A DNA stretch of 8,001 nt from the NCBI GenBank assembly GCA_002441865.1, contig DJNY01000093.1, positions 1-8,001 of the forward strand, written 5' to 3'. Below, in pieces: positions 1-8,001 of the stretch (its first letter is position 1; the number at the start of each line of letters is the position of its first letter). The stretch is from Lachnospiraceae bacterium UBA6452. GTDB lineage: Bacteria > Bacillota > Clostridia > Lachnospirales > Lachnospiraceae. The translations under genes and the position numbers were made by a program. The notes under the pieces were generated by a model that saw only the letters and a program-made list of their open reading frames with translations, had not been told where the DNA came from and did not search any database.

Positions 1-7
1 TGCTCTT

Positions 8-415
8 CTATTTGACTGTTTCAATACGTGCCAGTGCACGCTGCAGCGCAGTCTCCGCTCTTGCGACATCAGTCTCGCTCGTCTTATGCAAAAGACGTTC
101 TTCCGCTCTTTCCTTTGCCGCCTCCGCTCTGTCCAGATCGATCTCCTGCGGCCATTCAATGATCTCCGCCATGATCGTCACCTTCTCCGGCAGTATTTCT
201 ACAAAACCGGCGTGCAGAGCAGCTTCACGCGTTTCGCCATTTTCTTCCGTAATGGTAAGAATACCCGGCTTGATGATCACTGTCATCGGGATGTGATGTT
301 TATAAATACCGATTTCTCCCTCGGTCGTATTAAACTCGACCATAACAGCCTCACCTTCGTAGAAAACGCGATCCGGTGTGATAATCTTCAGTTCAAAGTT
401 TCTTTCATCTGCCAT
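8..415 (-). CDS. atpC: F1Fo ATP synthase epsilon subunit
   Basis: This is the epsilon subunit (135 aa), a rotor component of F1 that joins gamma to the c-ring and can inhibit ATP hydrolysis. An N-terminal beta-sandwich (about residues 6-88) is followed by a helical hairpin (about 92-135). The hairpin starts with I92-D-L-D-R-A97, which fits the I(L)DxxRA motif of ATP-binding epsilon subunits such as that of Bacillus PS3, and R126 and R130 lie in the last helix. The length is normal for the family. The ATG at 415 follows an AAGGAG (430-425) that overlaps the atpD stop codon, with a 9-base spacer, so its translation may be coupled to atpD. It is the last gene seen in the operon. The stop is TAG at 10-8, and only 7 bases of downstream sequence remain, so no terminator can be assessed. 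Confidence 0.97.
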   Translation of the reverse strand: MADERNFELKIITPDRVFYEGEAVMVEFNTTEGEIGIYKHHIPMTVIIKPGILTITEENGETREAALHAGFVEILPEKVTIMAEIIEWPQEIDLDRAEAAKERAEERLLHKTSETDVARAETALQRALARIETVK

Positions 416-428
416 CCGGTCTCACTCC

Positions 429-1826
<1,398 letters not shown>

Positions 1827-1841
1827 CTATTCACTCCTTTT

Positions 1842-2714
1842 CTAGCTGATGGCCTCCGCACCTGCTATAATTTCGGTTAATTCCTGCGTAATAGATCCCT
1901 GACGGGCTCTATTATATTGTAAAGCCAATGAATCAATCATTTCTTCAGCGTTGCTCGTTGCTGAATCCATTGCCTGCATACGTGCACCGTTCTCACTTGC
2001 GACAGCATCTACCATCCCGCCAAAGATCAGGCTTGTGATATATTTTGGAATGATCAGATCAAGCGCTTCCGTTTCTTCCGGCTCGAAGTTCATCAGAAGC
2101 TTATCGTCTGCATCTGTCTTTGTCTCCGCTGTTTCCGTCTCCTGTCCGCTGACCGGGAGAAGTTTTAAAAACTGCGGGATATGGACAACGGTATTTTTGA
2201 ATGCGGTGTATGCCAGATAAATCTCACCGACCTCATCGTCTGAAAAGGCTTTCAGAACGGTGTTTGCGATATTCATGGCGTCGATATAAACCGGTTCGTC
2301 GATCATATCGGAATAATCGGCAGCGATCTCATAACCGGCTCTCTCCAGTGCATCTTTTCCTTTTTTACCGATCGCATAGATCTTCAGATCCTCTTTTTTC
2401 AGATCCTCATTCTTTGTGATCAGCTTTACGACATTGGAGTTGTAACCGCCGGCAAGACCTCTGTTACTTGTTATGACAATGACTGCTTTTTTGCTGCTTT
2501 CACCGGCCTTTAAATAAGGATGATTGATCGTTCCGGCTTTGGCAAGCATGGATTTTACAGTCTCATACATGCATTCAAAATATGCCTTTGATTGTTCTGC
2601 ACGCGTTTTTGCTCTCTGCAGTTTAACAGTGGATACGAGCTTCATTGCTTTCGTGATCTGCTGTGTACTCTGAACAGATTCCTTGCGCCTTTTGATACTT
2701 CTCATTGAAGCCAT
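1842..2714 (-). CDS. atpG: F1Fo ATP synthase gamma subunit
   Basis: This is the central shaft of F1 (290 aa), which rotates within alpha3beta3 and couples the c-ring to catalysis. The long N-terminal helix (about 1-56) begins MASMRSIKRR and contains the conserved STQQITKAMKLVS stretch. The central Rossmann-like domain includes ITSNRGLAGGYN (about 81-92). The C-terminal helix (about 235-290) ends with the family signature ITQELTEIIAGAEAIS. An acidic, Thr-rich stretch of about 20 residues after LPVSGQ (about 196-213) falls where family members vary most in length. The start is ATG 2714, 6 bases after AGGTGA (2726-2721). A second in-frame ATG three codons later (2705) is possible but less likely because gamma subunits commonly start MAS/MR. 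It lies 26 bases after atpA. Confidence 0.98.
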   Translation of the reverse strand: MASMRSIKRRKESVQSTQQITKAMKLVSTVKLQRAKTRAEQSKAYFECMYETVKSMLAKAGTINHPYLKAGESSKKAVIVITSNRGLAGGYNSNVVKLITKNEDLKKEDLKIYAIGKKGKDALERAGYEIAADYSDMIDEPVYIDAMNIANTVLKAFSDDEVGEIYLAYTAFKNTVVHIPQFLKLLPVSGQETETAETKTDADDKLLMNFEPEETEALDLIIPKYITSLIFGGMVDAVASENGARMQAMDSATSNAEEMIDSLALQYNRARQGSITQELTEIIAGAEAIS

Positions 2715-2740
2715 GCGTGTTCACCTATTCTTTCTGCAAT

Positions 2741-4264
<1,524 letters not shown>

Positions 4265-4279
4265 CTAAATACTAGCCGG

Positions 4280-4828
4280 CTATGCCAGCTGAATTTTCAT
4301 AAGCTGTTTCTTCAGCTCATTAAGCTTCGTTGCAATACTGCTGTCCACGACGCGATCCCCGATACGGATCACAAGACCGCCGATGATAGATGCATCTGTG
4401 CTGTAGTGCATCTCCATACTGGTGTATTTTGTCGTTTCAAGAAGCTTTTCTTCGATCTGTTTTTTCTGCTGCCCGGAAAGCGTGGAAGCACTTTTGACAT
4501 AGGCTACGCCAGTGCCCTTTTCTTCCTTGACCGCATTCCGGAAGTACTTCAGAATACTGTCAAGATCTGCATAACGCCCTTTCGTTACGAGCAGCCGCAA
4601 AAAACCAACCAGTTCCTTGTCGATCCGTCCCAAAAAGACATTATCAACAATTTCCAGCTTGTTTTCTTTATCGATCTTTGGATGATTCATTAGTTTGGAG
4701 AAGTCCGGATTCTCGGCAAGCACCTCGGATATAACATCGATCTCCTGCGTGAAGGTATCGATCTTATCCTGCTCATCTGCCAGCTCAAACAACGCTTCTC
4801 CGTATGTCTGGGATACTAGCTTAGCCAT
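4280..4828 (-). CDS. atpH: F1Fo ATP synthase delta subunit (stator, OSCP-like)
   Basis: This is the delta subunit (182 aa), the peripheral-stalk clamp that ties the top of alpha3beta3 to the b dimer. The N-terminal helical domain (about 1-105) opens with the conserved YGEALFELA. The C-terminal part holds the family signature region DASIIGGLVIRIGDRVVDSS (145-164). The length is typical. The start is ATG 4828, 6 bases after AGGTGA (4840-4835). The first 13 bases overlap the 3' end of atpF in another frame. This overlap suggests translational coupling of the two stator subunits, which would fit their joint assembly. That coupling is inference. Confidence 0.97.
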   Translation of the reverse strand: MAKLVSQTYGEALFELADEQDKIDTFTQEIDVISEVLAENPDFSKLMNHPKIDKENKLEIVDNVFLGRIDKELVGFLRLLVTKGRYADLDSILKYFRNAVKEEKGTGVAYVKSASTLSGQQKKQIEEKLLETTKYTSMEMHYSTDASIIGGLVIRIGDRVVDSSIATKLNELKKQLMKIQLA

Positions 4829-5382
4829 GTGCTTTCACCTATTTCCTTTAATGTCTCGTCAATCAGGCCGTCGCTTACTGTTGTATCAATGTTAGCTGCC
4901 ACAACCTTACCTGCCATTGCAGACGCGATCTGAATCATTTCCTTCTTCACATCATCCGCTGCTTTCTTCTTTTCAAGTTCAGCTTCCGCATTTGCTCTTG
5001 CAATGATACGGGCTGCCTCTTCTTTTGCTTTTGCAACGATATCCGCTTCATTTGCCAGTGCCTTCTGTCTTGCTGCACTCAAAATCTCTTCCGCCTGCTT
5101 GTCAATCTCGCGGATGCGGTTTTCATAATCTTCCTTCAGTGCGATGGCATCTGCTTTTTCTGTCTGCGCTGTCTCAATGTCGTCCGCAATACGGTTTTGT
5201 CTGTCCGTTAAGAACTTTCTGACCGGATTGAACAGGAAATGGGACAGAAACAGAAACAATGCAAAGATCGCAATGATCATAAGAAACGCATCATGCAAAA
5301 GCTGCCAGTCAAGATCAAATAATCTTGTCATACCTGCTTCGCTTTCTGCCAGTACGAAGGTCGTACTTAGTATCGTATTCAA
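4816..5382 (-). CDS. atpF: F1Fo ATP synthase b subunit (stator stalk), TTG start
   Basis: This is the b subunit (188 aa), whose homodimer forms the peripheral stalk. A single membrane helix (about 29-51) follows an N-terminal extension of about 28 residues. The conserved basic turn FNPVRKFLTDR (51-61) then leads into a long charged, Ala-rich coiled coil (about 60-150). The C-terminal end contacts delta. I choose TTG 5382 because AAAGGAGG (5398-5391) lies 8 bases upstream, an ideal spacing. The nearby ATG at 5387 is out of frame and reaches a stop after two codons. An internal ATG at 5331 has only a weak GCAGGT before it. From family memory, b subunits of related Clostridia carry a similar N-terminal extension, which favours the upstream start. 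It lies 37 bases after atpE and overlaps atpH by 13 bases. Confidence 0.94.
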   Translation of the reverse strand: MNTILSTTFVLAESEAGMTRLFDLDWQLLHDAFLMIIAIFALFLFLSHFLFNPVRKFLTDRQNRIADDIETAQTEKADAIALKEDYENRIREIDKQAEEILSAARQKALANEADIVAKAKEEAARIIARANAEAELEKKKAADDVKKEMIQIASAMAGKVVAANIDTTVSDGLIDETLKEIGESTWLS

Positions 5383-5390
5383 GCCATTAG

Positions 5391-5398
5391 CCTCCTTT
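5391..5398 (-). promoter_or_regulatory. Ribosome binding site that decides the atpF start
   Basis: AAAGGAGG on the minus strand is 8 bases upstream of TTG 5382 but only 3 bases upstream of the out-of-frame ATG 5387. The spacing therefore selects the TTG as the b subunit start. Confidence 0.85.
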
Positions 5399-5419
5399 CA
5401 TGATTTGTCCCGAAGGTCT

Positions 5420-6431
<1,012 letters not shown>

Positions 6432-6435
6432 ACAT

Positions 6436-6834
6436 TCACCTCCTGAATAATTTATGAGTAAACGGCTGTAAATACGCCGCTACTTTCAAACCCATGATGC
6501 CCAAAAAGGCTACGACCGGATTTCCGATACCGGAAAGCCATAAAGCAAATATAACAACAACGACGATCCCATATCTGAGCAGATTATGAAGCTGCATCTT
6601 TTTGACAGCACCGCTTTCGCCAAGATCAAGCGCCCTGTCCAGCGACCATGCCATATGAACCGCCATGCCCATTGCACACAAAATACCGGTAAGCAGACCG
6701 ATGCTGTAAAAAAGCCGGTTCTTTACAAAAATACAACCGATGATCTCGCAGACGATACCATACATGAAAATACCGATCAGAAGATCCGGCAGTACATCAC
6801 TTAAACCAGTTAACCAGTTTTTTAATTTCTGCAT
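6436..6834 (-). CDS. atpI: ATP synthase subunit I-like membrane protein
   Basis: This is a 132-aa protein with four predicted membrane helices (about 14-36, 41-63, 84-101 and 105-123) and basic ends. Its position directly before atpB, its size and its four-helix topology fit AtpI, the poorly conserved accessory protein of F1Fo operons. AtpI is implicated in c-ring assembly and, together with AtpZ, in Mg2+/Ca2+ transport in alkaliphilic Bacillus. No catalytic motif is expected or seen. The sequence is too divergent for me to assign a precise subfamily by eye; the call rests mainly on context. ATG 6834 follows GGAG (6843-6840) by 5 bases, and an in-frame TGA shortly upstream rules out a longer form. 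The gene ends only 4 bases before atpB. Confidence 0.8.
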   Translation of the reverse strand: MQKLKNWLTGLSDVLPDLLIGIFMYGIVCEIIGCIFVKNRLFYSIGLLTGILCAMGMAVHMAWSLDRALDLGESGAVKKMQLHNLLRYGIVVVVIFALWLSGIGNPVVAFLGIMGLKVAAYLQPFTHKLFRR

Positions 6835-6905
6835 GTTTGCTCCGTTTCTCCCTCAAACTGTTCTCTCTGCCGCACAGGAACCATCCGTCCTCATGGCACT
6901 GTCAT

Positions 6906-7244
6906 TCAGCGATTCCCGGAAGAGTCGTCGTCCTGCGGCGTCCTGTCGATTCTGTGTGCCTTCACATCGGCTCTGCGCTTTTTCCGTCCGGAGTCATCTC
7001 CAGCTGTACGCATTGCAAAAATATAAATATTCCGGAAACCTGCCAAGGCACCGATAAAGAACAGGATGATCGATAAAAATGAAGTGCCTAAAAGCCTGTC
7101 CAGATACATTCCTGCACCGCCACAAAGCACGATCGGTACGAGCATATTGATGCCAAACTGTGTAATCATCGCAAGTGACCGGTATACACTTCTGTCATAC
7201 CCGTTTTTTTTCTGCTTTTTCGATTTTTTCAAATCACACCTCAT
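6906..7244 (-). CDS. atpZ: AtpZ-like protein (putative F1Fo ATPase subunit, Mg2+/Ca2+ transporter family), first gene of the operon
   Basis: This is a 112-aa protein with a Lys-rich N terminus, two membrane helices (about 24-45 and 54-78) and a charged C-terminal tail. The helix 1 end reads GGAGMYLDRLLGTS (42-55), matching the G-x-x-x-D pattern of the AtpZ/AtpI-type family (PF09527, recalled). AtpZ in Bacillus pseudofirmus was linked to Mg2+ supply for the ATP synthase, so a similar accessory role is inferred. The start is uncertain. ATG 7244 has only AGGAAG 10 bases upstream. A TTG at 7232 is preceded by GAGGTG (7242-7237), which is in good register with the 16S rRNA tail and would give a 108-aa protein starting MKKSKK. 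The predicted transcription start near 7257 leaves almost no leader before the ATG, which favours the TTG. Confidence 0.82.
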   Translation of the reverse strand: MRCDLKKSKKQKKNGYDRSVYRSLAMITQFGINMLVPIVLCGGAGMYLDRLLGTSFLSIILFFIGALAGFRNIYIFAMRTAGDDSGRKKRRADVKAHRIDRTPQDDDSSGNR

Positions 7245-7263
7245 CCTAATCGAACTTCCTTAC

Positions 7264-7292
7264 ATTATACCTATTTTTTCGCGGGCTGTCTA
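7264..7292 (-). promoter_or_regulatory. Predicted sigma-A type promoter of the atp operon
   Basis: On the minus strand, TAGACA (7292-7287) is separated by exactly 17 bases from a perfect TATAAT (7269-7264). Upstream, 7293-7345 is A-rich on this strand, as in an UP element. Transcription would start near 7257, about 13 bases before ATG 7244. No other comparably good promoter is apparent within the operon. Confidence 0.75.
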
Positions 7293-7350
7293 CCAAAATA
7301 CCCATTTTAATTTATAGCTATTTTTTCTCATTTTATTTTCCTTCTCCTCA

Positions 7351-7379
7351 TTGACTTTTCGTACCACGCAGAGTACGAT
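7351..7379 (+). promoter_or_regulatory. Predicted sigma-A type promoter of the DUF402 gene
   Basis: TTGACT (7351-7356) and TACGAT (7374-7379) are separated by 17 bases, with 5 of 6 and 4 of 6 matches to consensus. Transcription would start near 7386, giving a leader of about 90 bases. It is divergent from the atp promoter, with 58 bases between the two -35 boxes. Confidence 0.6.
7359..7378. repeat. Inverted repeat overlapping the plus-strand promoter, possible operator
   Basis: TCGTAC (7359-7364) and GTACGA (7373-7378) are perfect 6-base inverted arms around 8 bases. The right arm covers most of the -10 box, so a dimeric protein bound here would block the promoter. Short dyads arise by chance, so this is only a candidate. 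Confidence 0.35.
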
Positions 7380-7385
7380 TTGTGT

Positions 7386-7476
7386 AATTAATGTCATGCA
7401 TCGAAGATGCGATTTTGCGAATGGGGTGCTGAATAGTGACTCAAATATCCCTCAATCCCACACAAGGAGAACCTCT
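7386..7476 (+). other. Leader region of the DUF402 gene
   Basis: About 90 untranslated bases lie between the predicted transcription start and the start codon. A small hairpin GCATC-GAA-GATGC sits at 7398-7410. A weak pairing of TGGGG (7422-7426) with TCCCA (7456-7460) would end 3 bases before the ribosome binding site. I recognise no known riboswitch or T-box motif. Confidence 0.35.
7464..7470 (+). promoter_or_regulatory. Ribosome binding site that decides the DUF402 start
   Basis: AAGGAGA lies 6 bases before ATG 7477. It places the start 126 bases inside the longer open frame that begins at 7351, whose first bases coincide with the -35 box. Confidence 0.85.
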
Positions 7477-7956
7477 ATGAAAGAATTCTCTCTCTATCGT
7501 AAACGGATTATTCCGGATGAATGTATTTTATTGAAAAACGACCATATTGTTTCCTTTGAAGACAACCGTCTGGTCACAACCTGGTCTGCGCTCCATCCGA
7601 AAAAAGACCTGCACCATGGCATTTCCTGTTATTTTCTGGAGCATGGCATCAAGGTCAGCAAGTTCTATTATGAAGATGGCAGACTGCTTTACTGGTATAT
7701 TGACATTATCACACATAACTGGAATGCAGATAAATCCTCTCTGACGGTGATCGATCTTCTGGCAGATGTACTGATCTATCCCGATGGTTTTGTAAAAGTC
7801 GTAGATCTGGACGAGCTTGCAGATGCGGAGGAAGCAGGCATCATCACAAAGGAACAGCTTCTGAAATCCCTGCGCACCCTGGACAAGCTGCTGGGCATGA
7901 TCTACGCAGGGGATTTTAAACGGATCCAGGATTATGTGGAGAGTTTTGAAGCTTAA
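7477..7956 (+). CDS. DUF402 family protein (possible nucleoside di-/triphosphate phosphatase)
   Basis: This is a 159-aa soluble protein with no signal peptide or membrane segment. It matches the DUF402 pattern (PF04167, recalled): YEDGRLLYWYIDII (65-78), then DLLADVLIYPDGFVKVVDLDEL (93-114), then a helical C-terminal tail. D93, D97, D103, D110, D112 and E113 are the acidic residues likely to bind divalent metal. Characterised relatives are Staphylococcus aureus Ntdp, which hydrolyses nucleoside tri- and diphosphates, and Streptomyces FomD, which hydrolyses a CMP-linked phosphonate. Substrate cannot be told from sequence here. The protein is somewhat shorter than Ntdp. ATG 7477 is fixed by the strong AAGGAGA site. 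The gene is divergent from the atp operon and appears to have its own promoter. A functional link with ATP synthase is not shown. Confidence 0.85.
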   Translation: MKEFSLYRKRIIPDECILLKNDHIVSFEDNRLVTTWSALHPKKDLHHGISCYFLEHGIKVSKFYYEDGRLLYWYIDIITHNWNADKSSLTVIDLLADVLIYPDGFVKVVDLDELADAEEAGIITKEQLLKSLRTLDKLLGMIYAGDFKRIQDYVESFEA

Positions 7957-7959
7957 TAG

Positions 7960-7979
7960 ATTTCATAAGAATATGAAAT
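7960..7979. repeat. AT-rich inverted repeat just after the DUF402 gene
   Basis: ATTTCATA (7960-7967) and TATGAAAT (7972-7979) form a perfect 8-base stem with an AGAA loop, starting 3 bases after the stop codon. No T-run follows on either strand, so it does not look like a classical intrinsic terminator. It may still shape the mRNA 3' end. Confidence 0.5.
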
Positions 7980-8001
7980 AAAGGGGCTGTAAAAAAACTC
8001 C
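7980..8001 (+). terminator. Possible left arm of an intrinsic terminator cut by the window edge
   Basis: AAAGGGGCTGT (7980-7990) followed by an A-run resembles the 5' arm and loop of terminators of the form GGGGCTGT-loop-ACAGCCCC-TTTT seen in many Clostridia. The second arm would lie beyond position 8001, so this cannot be confirmed. Confidence 0.3.

Noticed and set aside
5401..5419. CCTTCGGG (UUCG-loop-like) sequence between atpE and atpF as an mRNA processing hairpin
   Set aside because: Only two clean base pairs flank the loop, with a mismatch next to them; too weak to call.
6835..6905. 71-base gap between atpZ and atpI as a site for a promoter or small gene
   Set aside because: I found no paired -35/-10 boxes, no hairpin with a T-run and no ORF with a ribosome binding site of its own.
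6586..7076. Several overlapping plus-strand open frames opposite atpI and atpZ
   Set aside because: They lie across clear membrane-protein genes and the 71-base atpZ-atpI gap, with no ribosome binding site or family resemblance.
7351..7476. N-terminal extension of the DUF402 gene to an ATG-like start at 7351
   Set aside because: The extension overlaps the predicted promoter, is not DUF402-like, and the strong AAGGAGA site places the start at 7477.

Overview
The window is almost entirely one F-type (F1Fo) ATP synthase operon on the minus strand. It runs from about 7260 down to position 8, followed at the right edge by one divergent plus-strand gene for a DUF402-family protein. Strong AAGGAGG-type ribosome binding sites, the gene order, an extended b subunit ending in ESTWLS and the protein style of every subunit point to a low-to-medium GC Gram-positive of the Clostridia, most likely Lachnospiraceae. 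That placement is inference from sequence style, not a database result.

Minus-strand layout in transcription order: atpZ-like (7244-6906), atpI-like (6834-6436), atpB/a (6431-5712), atpE/c (5674-5420), atpF/b (5382-4816), atpH/delta (4828-4280), atpA/alpha (4246-2741), atpG/gamma (2714-1842), atpD/beta (1820-429) and atpC/epsilon (415-8). Genes are 4 to 71 bases apart, with a 13-base overlap between atpF and atpH and no internal gap large enough for another gene. A well-formed sigma-A type promoter (TAGACA, 17 bases, TATAAT) lies just upstream of atpZ. The operon is complete to the atpC stop codon, but its terminator lies beyond the left edge. The a, b and c subunits form the membrane motor, alpha3beta3 with gamma and epsilon form the catalytic head and rotor, delta and b form the stator, and the two small membrane proteins at the front probably assist c-ring assembly or Mg2+ supply.

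The region from 7245 to 7476 has no gene and holds two divergent promoters. The plus-strand one (TTGACT, 17 bases, TACGAT) serves the DUF402 gene at 7477-7956 and contains a 6-base inverted repeat that could be an operator.

The most informative observation is that the c subunit carries the full ligand signature of Na+-translocating rings (Q30, V61, E63, T64, T65, Y68), so the enzyme is probably Na+-coupled. I saw no novel multi-gene system, mobile element, CRISPR array, tRNA or rRNA. Apart from details of coupling ion, start codons and regulation, this is an ordinary housekeeping locus.
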